Shown: positions 1 through 9,489 of the stretch, one piece after another
Numbering within the stretch: position 1 is the first letter of the stretch
Layout: every line of letters begins with the position of its first letter
Origin: Diplodia intermedia
Lineage: Eukaryota > Ascomycota > Dothideomycetes > Botryosphaeriales > Botryosphaeriaceae
Reading direction: 5' to 3'
DNA length: 64,000 bases
NCBI GenBank assembly: GCA_021495925.1
Contig: JAKEKT010000012.1
Span: forward strand, 124,001 to 188,000
Notes under the pieces: generated by a model
The model's input: the letters and a program-made list of their open reading frames with translations, nothing else
Database searches by the model: none
What the model was told of the DNA's origin: nothing
Program-made: the position numbers and the translations under genes

Positions 1-237
1 TACATCATCGAGAGCAAGTGGGGGCTCGACGGCAAGACGACGCACTTCGACTTCAAGTACGTGCCCGAGTACTCCATCATGACGCAGCTGGGCCAGACGC
101 AGCTCGCGACTCTGGACCAGGAGTATAATGTCGAGTTCAGGAACCTTCGGTGGCTGCTGTACGCCGGCGTCGTCGTTGCCGGAGGCATGTACGTGTCGGT
201 CAAGGCCGTGAGCGGCGTGGTTGGGCTGTTTCTGTAG
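1..237 (+). CDS. C-terminal end of a tail-anchored membrane protein (partial)
   Basis: Frame 1 is open from the first base to a TAG at 235-237, giving the last 78 residues of a protein whose start lies outside the window. The visible part has a soluble stretch rich in aromatic and charged residues. It is followed by one hydrophobic helix (about residues 54-75 of the fragment, around RWLLYAGVVVAGGMY) ending four residues before the stop, as in a tail-anchored or type II membrane protein. I do not recognise the family. The GC-rich third positions and clean stop argue that it is real. A mitochondrial or ER membrane location is possible but inferred only from the helix. Confidence 0.6.
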   Translation, partial: YIIESKWGLDGKTTHFDFKYVPEYSIMTQLGQTQLATLDQEYNVEFRNLRWLLYAGVVVAGGMYVSVKAVSGVVGLFL

Positions 238-540
238 TCGTTTCTCTCCTTGCTGCGTACTTGGGACCGGCGGATGTATACATAAGACTGGTCTGGAGTT
301 GCAACAGGCTGTCAGTTAAGAGTTCGATAGACGCCATGGCATGTGGGATTCTTGCTGCGTCCCTGTCCACATAGAACAAAGCGAGTGGGTGATCAAGCTG
401 AAGCAAGGCACAAGGCTGGCCGGCTCCACCGCGCGCACGAGTCATGCGCCCGAAAATCATCGAGCACTTTTTGCTGGCACAAGCCTGCATCACCATCCAC
501 CAGCACTGCACACCCACCGCCATCACCAGCATAACTTCCA
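238..540. other. Intergenic: 3' UTR and rrg9 promoter
   Basis: This 303-base gap separates two same-strand genes. It holds no convincing open frame. The last 50 bases before 541 are CA-rich, as expected for a fungal 5' leader. Confidence 0.4.
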
Positions 541-1725
541 ATGGCTTGCCCCGCGTGCTCGCGCCGGGCCCTCGGCCTCTTTATCGAGAGTGCGAGCGGC
601 CTCAACGCCACATCCACCCTCCTGCGTCCTCGCCGATTGCCGCCCACCAGCGCGCCGCCGCCGCTGCGACACCAAGCCCACACAAGAGCTTTCAGCACAC
701 GACCCGCCCTCCGGAATCCCGCCTCCTTTCGCTTGCCAGATGCTAGACAGATTGATGGCGCCGGCGCCGACGACAAAGGTTCGCGAGACGCTATCGTACC
801 GTCGAACATCAACCCCGAACCGTGGGCCCCGGCAGCGGAACAGCGCCAGGATGCGGATACCATCGCTGCAGGTGACGGAGGACATGCTATTGAGAGTGTT
901 GATGCCGCTGCGGATCCTGATCCGGCGGAGCTGCGCCAGGATTTGGAATTGCTGCAAGGCTTGTCCGAAAAGGACGTGCAGCATCGACTGTGGGTGTTGA
1001 CTGATGGTCGGTCTGGATCGCGGCCGCCGAAGACGGAAGTGAAGCAGTCGAGGAAGGACAGAAAGGCGAGGAGAAAGCTGGAGAAACAGCAGAAGGCTGA
1101 GCTTGGCTCAGGCGAGCAATCCGCGGAGAAGACGGACGGTGTGCCAGCAGTTGCCGAGGTCGTGATCAAAGGCGGCTACCCCAGGGTTGTGCCGTACGAA
1201 AATGTAAAGAGGAAAGCTTCCGTCAAACTTGAACCATGGAAGGTTCAAAAGGAAGCGCTGAAACAGAAGTTCGGGGGGGAGGGCTGGCAGCCACGCAAGA
1301 AGCTGTCGCCAGACGCCATGGACGGCATCCGGACGCTGCACAAATCGGAGCCCGAGAAATACTCGACGGCGGTGCTGGCGGAAGAGTTCAAGGTCAGCCC
1401 CGAGGCGATACGGAGGATTCTCAGGTCCAAATGGCAGCCGAACGAGGAGGAGGAGGAGGACCGCATGAGGCGCTGGGAGAAACGCGGCGAGAAGATCTAC
1501 GAGGCACAGGTGGAGAAGGGCATGAAGCCGCCCAAGAAGTGGAGGGAGAAGGGCGTGGGGAGTGTGCACGGCGGCAAGCATGAGGTACCGGCGTGGAAGC
1601 AGAAGCGAGGCCAGAAGGGCAGAGGGCGGCACGAAGAGCGCGATGCTGCGCCCGACTTCTCGCGCCCGCGGGGCCCTGGGGCCGACTACGGCGACGTCGG
1701 CGGCTGGAACGACCGAATCTTGTAG
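541..1725 (+). CDS. rrg9: Required for respiratory growth protein 9 (neugrin family), mitochondrial
   Basis: Single-exon gene, 394 aa. Residues 1-60 are rich in Arg, Ser and Ala without acids, a typical mitochondrial presequence. Residues 60-200 are low complexity. The family signature lies at about 230-300: LEPWKVQKEALKQKF, then SPDAMDGIRTLH, then VSPEAIRRILRSKW, a helix-turn-helix-like unit shared by fungal Rrg9 and animal neugrin. A highly charged Lys/Arg tail follows. Yeast Rrg9 is needed for respiratory growth and mitochondrial genome maintenance; animal neugrin belongs to a mitochondrial 16S rRNA module. The length is greater than yeast Rrg9 (214 aa), as is usual in Pezizomycotina. The start at 541 gives the presequence; upstream in-frame ATGs are absent. 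Confidence 0.9.
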   Translation: MACPACSRRALGLFIESASGLNATSTLLRPRRLPPTSAPPPLRHQAHTRAFSTRPALRNPASFRLPDARQIDGAGADDKGSRDAIVPSNINPEPWAPAAEQRQDADTIAAGDGGHAIESVDAAADPDPAELRQDLELLQGLSEKDVQHRLWVLTDGRSGSRPPKTEVKQSRKDRKARRKLEKQQKAELGSGEQSAEKTDGVPAVAEVVIKGGYPRVVPYENVKRKASVKLEPWKVQKEALKQKFGGEGWQPRKKLSPDAMDGIRTLHKSEPEKYSTAVLAEEFKVSPEAIRRILRSKWQPNEEEEEDRMRRWEKRGEKIYEAQVEKGMKPPKKWREKGVGSVHGGKHEVPAWKQKRGQKGRGRHEERDAAPDFSRPRGPGADYGDVGGWNDRIL

Positions 1726-2014
1726 ATAGCCGTAGTGCAGTGTATTAGTAGGCCGGCAATGGCGGTCAGAAGGGGAAGGCTCCTTGGCATACGCACGGCG
1801 CGCGCTTGTGCAGCCAGGTCGCTCGAGCTCCGCAACACCTCCGTCCGCTGGTCATCCGCACTGGACAGCCGCGCGCCCTGTGCTCGAAGCGTTGCCGACG
1901 TCGCCGTTTTGCCTCCGCATGGCCGCTCAGCATGACTTCGCAGCCCGGCCGATCATCGCCCGCACTCTCATGACCTAGAGCTCCCGTGCGCGGAGGAGCT
2001 CCCTCATCTCCGCA

Positions 2015-4868
2015 ATGTCCACCACCAGCACCAAGACGACCCCGATACGCGTGTCGGTCAGCTTCAAGGAATCCTCCGTTTTCGCCGGCGAAGACGTCCA
2101 GTGCACCATCACCTTCAAGAACGTCGCCTCGACCAAGCCCGCCGCCGACCGCACCCCTCAGCACTCCTCCTATGCCGACCCCCGCCTCCTGCACCCTGAG
2201 CGCTCGCGCCCAAAGCCCCTCCCTGCGCGCGCTCCCTCCGTCGCCCAGTCCATAGCTCCCTCGCTCGCTCCGAGCCTCCCCTCGTCAGCCCAGCCGTCCG
2301 CAAGCAAGAACTCGTCGCTACACGATGTCGCCTTCGTCTCGCAAGGGGCTCAGAGCGCCGCGCCGCCAGGGAGGGCCCGCGGCCACCGTCCAGCTCTCAG
2401 CCTGACCACGCCGCACCTGCCGGGCGTCCCGCGGTCGCCGTCTGCCGCTAGCAATGCCCCCAATGGCTCCACGACGCCCCTCCATACGCACGGCAGGTCC
2501 CTGTCGATAATGTCTATTCACAGCGATGCCATCAACGGCACAAACAACAGTCCTGGCGGCGTGGCCACGCCCAAGCGTCCTGCGAGAGGACACGGACGGA
2601 GCACTAGTCTACAGGTTGTCTCTCCCCGTGGAGGAAGTTCAGGCGGGCCCAATAGTAAGTCCGCTCTCTTGGCGCATCGCAGAGATCAATTGGGGCTGAT
2701 TACACGCTCAACTAGACACCCGTTCGCTACAACCTTCGCCGTTCTTCAGCACATCGCCACCCCCTCTGGGCCGATCACAGACGGACATTAGCGTGCCGAC
2801 GCGGCCAAGACCAAGCAGACGGACATCCAAGCAGAATACTGCGCCGGGAACGCCTGTGACCAACGAAACCAGAAAACACTCGCTAGGCAACTTCAAGTTT
2901 CCCCCGACGTCGCCTGAGCCCAGCCCGGCTCTTGGGGAGATGAGTCCCGCCCTGGAGATATCTCCAGCAGATGACACGTTCAGCATCCCTCGAACAAGGA
3001 ATGCCTCGTTGATTACGTCGCCAGGGAACTCCTTGACGAGGAGCCCAGAGGAAATCGCGCCACCGCGAGATAAACTGCAGCCATCACCCGTCACCAGGAT
3101 AATATCAGGCGCAAGCATGAACGGGGGTAGCTCTCGAAGCAGCGGCGAGTTTTACACCGTGAGCAACAACTCCACCGAAACATTGGCGTCGGAGTACATA
3201 TCACGACCAACCGCTCGCCTCCTTCCGAAATTGATGCAGGACCGCAAACCTTCCAATCTCGCCCCGGTAAATACGCGCTTACAAGACAAACCCGAAGTCT
3301 TGATGATGGGCTATGCTCAAGTCATGGGCTCGTTTACGCTCGATGGGTCGCTCATCAACCAGGGACCATTTGAGGAAGTCAAGAGGAAAGGTGTCATGGG
3401 AGGACAAGGAGGCGGCGGCGTTGTCGGCATCGAGCGAACGAAGCGCGATAGCGGCCTGTTCGGCGCGCTTGGCTGGTCTAATCTTGGAGAATCGATTGGA
3501 GGTCTCCTGGGCGGCGCCGAGCCTAGCAGCATCCGCGAGATGCGATCCGTTGCAAGTGCAAAGACGGTTCCGCTACTGAGCACGCCGCAAAGCATTCTCT
3601 TTGTCGATTTGAAACTGGCGCCTGGAGAGGAAAAGAGCTACACGTACACATTCACACTACCGAGAGGACTACCCCCGACACACAAAGGAAGGGCAATGAA
3701 GGTGAATTACCATCTAAACATCGGAACCCAAAGACCTGGCACTTCTGCAAGAGCGGTAAGGAGTGTGACTGTGCCTTTCCGGGTCTTTGGGAGCGTCACC
3801 AGTAAGTTGAAATGGTTCAAGCCACATGGCATTGTATGCTGATCTTCCGCAGACCATGGCGAGATTCTCGGACACGATTTAATGTCCCCCTATATACTGC
3901 TGCGCGATCAAGCTACCACCAGCGTTGTTGGAGACGCCAAAGCTCAGTTGATACCGAATGGTGCGGCCAACAAGAAGTTGAACGGCGAGGCACAACAAGC
4001 CCAGGCCGAATTCGAAAACTATGTACGGAACTTGCTCGACACAGCGAAGCGCGACCCAAACGGAAGCCTTCTTTCGCCGACCGAAGCGCCCAAAGAATAC
4101 CGCCGTCGTCGGTCCACAGTAGAGGAGATTCCCGTCAACTCGATGAAGGAGGCCATTGACTTTGCCATCCTCCGCTCAAACACCAGCTCCTCGTCAAGCG
4201 CCTCGACTAATCGCTTTGAGATTGCGCGCAACGGACGGCGCGTCGCAGTAATCAGACTGGCGCGGCCGGCCTTCCGGCTCGGGGAGACCATCTCGGCGGT
4301 GATCGAGTTTGACAACGCGGAGGTGCCAGTGTATGGGATCGCGGTGACGCTCGAGTCGAGCGAGAAGGTCGACCCGGCCATCGCACTGCGCAGCGGGGCG
4401 AGCATCCACCGGGTCACGCGCAAGGTGCACGCCAGCTTCGCGGAGAACGCGCTGTTCGCGCGGCGGGTTTGCTTCGCGCCGACGGTGCCGCCGAATGCGA
4501 CGCCCGAGTTCATCACGAGCGGGGTCAGCCTGGAATGGAAGCTGAGGGTCGAGTTCGTCACGCCCAGGATCGGGAACGCTCGCAGCAGTGCCTACAACAG
4601 CCGCAACAACAGCCGCAACAACAGCGTTGCGAACACGCCCGTCATGGAGAAGCAGCAACAGCAACAGCTCGGAGAGTATTGGGGAGGGGCGACGGCGCTG
4701 CTGGAGGAGATGGCGAGCGACGACCGCGGCACGGTGCTGGCGGCGGTGGAGAGGCTGAACTGCGAGAGCTTCGAGGTTGCCGTGCCGATCAGGGTATACG
4801 GTGCGTCGACAGGCTCGGACAGCTTGACCGGGGGTGCGGAGGAGCAGGAGGACGGGTATGCTATCTAG
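2015..4868 (+). CDS. rgp1: Rgp1-family protein, Ric1-Rgp1 guanine exchange factor subunit
   Basis: Three exons, 2015-2654, 2716-3801 and 3853-4868, encode 913 aa; both introns (61 and 51 nt) are GT-AG and the frame is kept through each. The N-terminus (IRVSVSFKESSVFAGEDVQCTI, split here only as a beta-sandwich start) is an arrestin-like Rgp1 beginning. A long Ser/Pro-rich disordered region (residues about 50-400) follows. Conserved blocks resume at about 500-560 (SILFVDLKLAPGEEKSYTY, then NYHLNIGTQRPG), and the C-terminal half contains RLARPAFRLGETISAVIEF. Yeast Rgp1 pairs with Ric1 to activate the Golgi Rab Ypt6. The identification rests on these blocks; the disordered insert makes it longer than yeast Rgp1 (663 aa). 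The last 50 residues are Gln/Asn-rich then acidic. Confidence 0.88.
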
Positions 4869-6366
4869 GCGCAAAGAGGGAAGAGAAGGACACAGAGGGA
4901 GGCATGGGAACGGAAGAACATTCTCTTATTACTTACTTTGGATGACTGATTAATACGGCAGGGGGGCATTGGAGAGGTGTTGTGCAATTAGGGAGGGTGG
5001 GTAGGTCGATCAAAGGAGTAAGTACGGTTCACGCGACATCTATTGTTCAAAGAGAAAAAGGCCAGCATTGGGCGATGTAGAAATGAAAGTCTTATTTTTT
5101 TATATTTTTTTTCGGCTCTTGTTTACGCGAGCGATCTGCTTGAACCATCTGTTTTGCTGATGGTGGCGTTTGTCTTGCGCTTCGAGGAAGAGAGTAAACA
5201 GCCAAGGGGCACTGGTCAAGAGAAACAGGCTAACGCAGATGAAGTCAGAACCGACAATGGCTGATCCCAACCCCATTCGTGGAGAGAAGCGCCGCCTGTT
5301 CCGGAAGGATTCAGCTCGTTTACGTCCGACTGTCGACGATGCCATGGAAGTTACCGATAGCCTTGTTCGCTTGGTTTGCCGAACGATGATATGTCAGGTG
5401 GTGACGGGTGACTGGCATGGTTCGGTTCCGGGACGAGGGCGATGAGTGCTGATCGTCGCTGTATCTGCGGGCTGCAGGGGGCAGAGACAGGGGCGTGGTT
5501 GCTGATTCGGGCAGAGAGCTGGGTAAGCTTATTGCACAAGCTTTTCCTAGGCCTCGTCCATCCCTCCAACGCATGCCCATCACTCTACGTCAACATCTCA
5601 TCTTCGACTTTTCTACTCACCCGTCTCGAAGCAACCATCACTGTTCGGTCGCTCGGGCTATTTTGCGTTATATCCGGAGCGATGGAGCAGCTGTACTAGC
5701 GCAGGTGCGTCTATTGGCTTTTCGGCCCCCGGCAAGCCACAGACAGCATCCAGACTGGCCAGAAACGGTTTCCCCTGAGCTATTCCGGCTCTCTCCCGCG
5801 ACGCCTCAATGCTTCAATTTTCCATCTTCGCTTTCGCATCCACCTCAGACCGTGGCGTGATTCGCCATGCCGGGCCAAGACGAGCTGAAATTGGACATGG
5901 CGGTGCGGACTGGCTGCGAGCCTCTCACATCACCGGCGCATGAAGGAGGATGTCCGTGGCGTGTCGGCGTTTAAGCTTGTGTGCAGCCACCGTCTCGCCT
6001 TTCGCTGTCGGCCTTTGCCGCCGTGGTGGTGGCGTTTGCCGGCCGAGATGAGCATGCGGAGAAGCAGGGCGGAGAGTGAGTAGGTCGAATGCGAGTGGTA
6101 GGTGCGCTGGCTGCTGCCTGTCATGAGACCGCAAGCGCGCGCGAAGGATTCAGCCGGTCGACGAGTCGACTTTTGTATAAGATGGAGGTCCGTCTGGACG
6201 ATGGGCTGCTTCTTTTCCTTCTTCACCACACGTCTTTCGTTCCGGTCGTCGGTCTTTGAGCTCATCACTCCAGTCCTTCTTTGAATACAGCAGCCTCGCT
6301 GAACCACATTCGTTGCCAACTCCAACAACTACAACTTACAGCCAACACTTTCACACATAAACCAAG
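4869..6366. other. Intergenic, about 1.5 kb; promoter of the GPI-protein gene
   Basis: Short overlapping open frames here (for example 5495-5860) have no protein-like composition and no family resemblance, so no gene is called. A T-rich stretch near 5095-5115 may belong to the rgp1 3' end. A TATAA at 6176-6180 and a CA-rich leader (6290-6366) suit transcription of the gene starting at 6367. Confidence 0.4.
6176..6180 (+). promoter_or_regulatory. Candidate TATA box of the GPI-protein gene
   Basis: TATAA about 190 bases upstream of the start codon at 6367, followed by a pyrimidine-rich and then CA-rich leader. Position and context suit a highly expressed fungal surface-protein gene; not proven. 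Confidence 0.35.
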
Positions 6367-7044
6367 ATGCGCACCACCAGCACCACCCTCCTCGCCCTCC
6401 TGGCCGCCGGCGGCGCCCTCGCCCGCACCGACCTGGCCGGCTGCGTCTCGTCGGAGACGGTCAGGTACGGCGGCGCCTCCCTGCTGTGGTACGACCCGGG
6501 GACGGGCGAGATCTGCTCGTTCCTCGACTGCGGCGGCGGCCGCGCCCCGCCCAAGACCACCGTCCCCGGCTGCGCCGCCTACTCGGGCACCGCCAGCTAC
6601 ACGCCCGACTACCTCCCCGGCTACGGCCCGGACGCCACCCCCACCTCCGCCGCCATGGCCTCGTCGTCCGCCGCGGCCGCCACGTCCGCCGTCGCCAGCC
6701 CCAGCGTGACGGCTGCCCCCAGCCTGTCCAGCGCCGCCGTCAGTAGCAGCGCTGCCGCCGCTTCCTCCTCCTCCTCCTCCAAGTCTGCCGACGAGGACAA
6801 GTCTTCCTCTTCCTCTTCCTCTGCCATGGCGTCTTCCTCTTCCTCTGCCAAGGCTTCTTCCGCTGCCGTTGCCGCGTCGTCGACCCTGGCCGCCATCACC
6901 ACTCCCAAGGGTGTCATGACGCCCGTTGCCGGCACCCCCGCCGCCGCTGCCACCCCCTCCAGCTACACCGGCGCCGCCGGCAGGATCGAGGCCGCCGCCG
7001 GCGTTGCCGTTGGCGGTGTCGTTGCTGCGCTGGCTTGGTTGTAA
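6367..7044 (+). CDS. Ser/Ala-rich GPI-anchored secreted protein
   Basis: Single exon, 225 aa. Residues 1-19 form a signal peptide (TTLLALLAAGGALA, cleavage probably before RTDLAG). The mature N-terminal domain (about 20-80) has four Cys and the block FLDCGGGRAPPKTTVPGC, conserved in many Pezizomycotina homologues. Residues 85-175 are a Ser/Ala-rich stalk, probably O-glycosylated. The C-terminus is a small-residue omega region followed by a hydrophobic tail (GVAVGGVVAALAWL), the GPI attachment signal. The protein should sit on the plasma membrane or cell wall. As I recall, homologues are often labelled siderophore biosynthesis enzyme in automated annotation; nothing in this sequence supports an enzyme. 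Confidence 0.85.
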   Translation: MRTTSTTLLALLAAGGALARTDLAGCVSSETVRYGGASLLWYDPGTGEICSFLDCGGGRAPPKTTVPGCAAYSGTASYTPDYLPGYGPDATPTSAAMASSSAAAATSAVASPSVTAAPSLSSAAVSSSAAAASSSSSSKSADEDKSSSSSSSAMASSSSSAKASSAAVAASSTLAAITTPKGVMTPVAGTPAAAATPSSYTGAAGRIEAAAGVAVGGVVAALAWL

Positions 7045-7088
7045 GCGAAGGGGTTTCGTTGCTAAGACGAGATGGATATGTAAGAGAG

Positions 7089-7122
7089 GATGGATGGACG
7101 GACGGACGGATGGATGGATGGA
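7089..7122. repeat. GGAT/GGAC tetranucleotide repeat
   Basis: About eight imperfect copies of GGAT or GGAC directly after the GPI-protein stop codon, in its probable 3' UTR. Confidence 0.75.
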
Positions 7123-7173
7123 CGAGTGGGAATAGGGGATCGAATGGATGAGATGGCATAATGTGTTATTGAT

Positions 7174-7179
7174 AATAAA
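7174..7179 (+). terminator. Candidate polyadenylation signal
   Basis: AATAAA 130 bases after the stop at 7044, before a T-rich tract. It lies between two convergent genes, so it marks the likely end of the GPI-protein transcript. Confidence 0.35.
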
Positions 7180-7299
7180 TACCTCACATACGACGAATCA
7201 AATGAGAACCATTCGGTCAAAGTTTTTTTTTTCTTCTTTTTTGATGTGTGACAAACTCGTCTGTATTCTTCTCTCCTTCTTCTTACGTCCAAACGCTCT

Positions 7300-8733
7300 T
7301 CATAGCTTTGCCTTTGGGGAGGCTTGCAGAAGTTCGTCTACCATCTCGCTCACGACTTCTCCCAGCCCGAAGCTGTAACCATACCCGCTGCCCGAAACAC
7401 CTAGCACCGCCTACAGTCAGCCAAGGAAACACGACATGAAAAGGGGGGATTTGCGGTGATTCAAACTCACCATACGCATGCACAACCTTCAACCCACCAC
7501 CAACCTCCTCCATCTCCACCCTCGGCCCGCCCTCCCTGCCCGGCCTGAACCCGACGCAGTCCCCCACGACGTCGAAGTCGGCCGGGAACGCGGCGAAGAC
7601 GTGCGGCAGGTTGTCGCCCACGCGGCCGAAGATGTCCATCCGCTGGTCCTCGCTCACGTCGCCGGAATCTTCACTTCCCGCCGCACCTTTGACGCCGCCG
7701 AGCACGGCGGTGCCGTCCAGCCGCGGGATGCAGTACGTGTACTGCGAGCCCTGCCGCATGAAGACGCGGTCCCACCCCGTGCGCACGAGGTGCGTCTGGC
7801 CGCGCACCGGCTTCGTCCGGGCCCTTTCGGCTGCGTCTCCCTGTTGCTGCTGGGGAATCAGGTCGCGCGCCCCGTTGCCCGACGCGTTGATCAGCACGTC
7901 GCAGGGCGGCACCGCGACCGCCGCGGCTTCGGCCAGGCTGCGCACCTCGCGCTGGACGAAGGTCACGGCGGCGCCGCCTTCGCCTTCTTCTCCCTCTCCC
8001 TCCTCCTTCTCCAGCCGCGCCCGCAGCCACGGCAGCAGCACGGCCGGCCGCAGCACGACCGTCTGCCAGCGCGCGCCGAGCGTGCAGCCGGTGGGCAGGT
8101 CGGCGGCGGGGATGGGCGCGAAGCCGGGGACGTGGTCCGCGTACCAGAAGTCGCTCAGGGAGACGCCGTCGTCGTCGCGCACGTCTTCGATGTCGATGCG
8201 GCGCGCGCTGGATGAGGGGGCCGAGTCGGCGAGGCGGAAGAGGTGCGGCAGCGTGAGGCGCTGCATGCGCCGCTGCTGCGGCGTGGTGTCGATGTCGGGC
8301 ATGTAGATGGCGCCGGCCCAGCTGGGGAGGGGGGTGGTTTTTGGTTAGCCTTTTGTTGTTGTCTGGCCTTTTTTATATTTTTTATTTATGCTGTGAAAAA
8401 TTTGTAGGGAGAGACTGCGGAGAGAGAGGTTTATGTGGGAGGAATGACTTACGGAGACGCCCAGGCCTTGGAGGCCGTGTCGAGGTCTATGGGCTGACCA
8501 TCTTTGGGTGGGAGATCCCGCGCGATGATGGTGACTTTATGGCCTTTGGAGCGGAGTATGGATGCCGTGGCGAGACCGGTAATGCTATACACCAAGTGTC
8601 AGTATATATGGTCTCTATCAAGTGTACGATTGGAAATGTTCAAAGTGGGGGAGTGAGTTGCGGGGTATTGCAGGCAATGTGGCATGCCGGGATGCAGTGC
8701 TTACCCAGCGCCGAGAATTGTGATGTTTCCCAT
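7300..8733 (-). CDS. D-amino-acid oxidase, peroxisomal (FAD-dependent)
   Basis: Four exons on the minus strand: 8733-8705, 8584-8453, 8321-7471 and 7400-7300, encoding 370 aa, the usual size for the family. The N-terminus NITILGAGITGLATASIL is the FAD-binding Rossmann loop (GxGxxG) and is interrupted by intron 1. NASGNGARDLI corresponds to the mid-protein FAD contact. HAYGVSGSGYGYSFG, assembled across intron 3, is the C-terminal DAAO signature. The protein ends in AKL, a type 1 peroxisomal targeting signal. It should deaminate D-amino acids oxidatively to 2-oxo acids, ammonia and H2O2 in peroxisomes. The last intron has two AG acceptors 10 nt apart (exon starting at 7410 or 7400); only the 7400 choice restores the DAAO signature and AKL. 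An acidic Glu/Gly insert lies in the middle. Confidence 0.88.
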
Positions 8734-9489
8734 TATAGTAAATTGCGGTCTGTTCAATAGCTATGCAGACAATGTCCGTAATGGGATTTCGTGTATATGT
8801 ACAGTGGTTGGCGGTTGCGGGATCGGATGTCATGTCATCGCTTATCGCCGGCTGTCGGGTCTGCCGCTTGCGGGCCGATCACTTAATGTGGACGTCTGCT
8901 GTGCTTGCCGCAACGCAGCATAAGAATGTCCACGTATCTTGTGGCAGGAAAATTGAGTAGACAAAGCCATATATCCCCAGTTATAATAATGCGCCGTACA
9001 TGAAACGTACAAAAGGTGCTTGGAAACCTTTATACTGCACTTATCCATCTGACCATTTTGCTTCCCTGGAAGCCTCAGAACCATGATATGCTGCTGAATC
9101 TTAGAAATAAGTGACTCAATCAAGTATCGAGAAGAGGAAGCGGTAGAAGTGTTAGACCAAGCAACAGAGAGGAAGAAATCGATTCGATAATTTTTCCCAA
9201 CCTACAAACCAAGAAGCAAAATCTCCAGACCCATGCTCAAGCAGTTGTTACAATCGCAAAACTTCAAACTTCAAACCCGAAGAACAGAAAAACACAAAGC
9301 GCCGGTTGCGGGTATCTCTCAGCATCATCAGCGCAGCTGCAACAGCAGGAATAACATCTCTCAAATCCCCGAAAAAAGGAAAAAAAGATAACAGCCTCTT
9401 CCATCCACTTCACCATCATCTCCGTCACTCGACGCTCAGCGCGAGCCTTTTCAACCCACCATCATCCCCACAGCCTTCTCCAAACCCAG
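8734..9489. other. Intergenic: DAAO promoter and hbrB 3' end
   Basis: About 750 AT-richer bases with only short random frames. Includes the DAAO upstream region and the tail of the hbrB transcript; no further feature seen. Confidence 0.4.
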
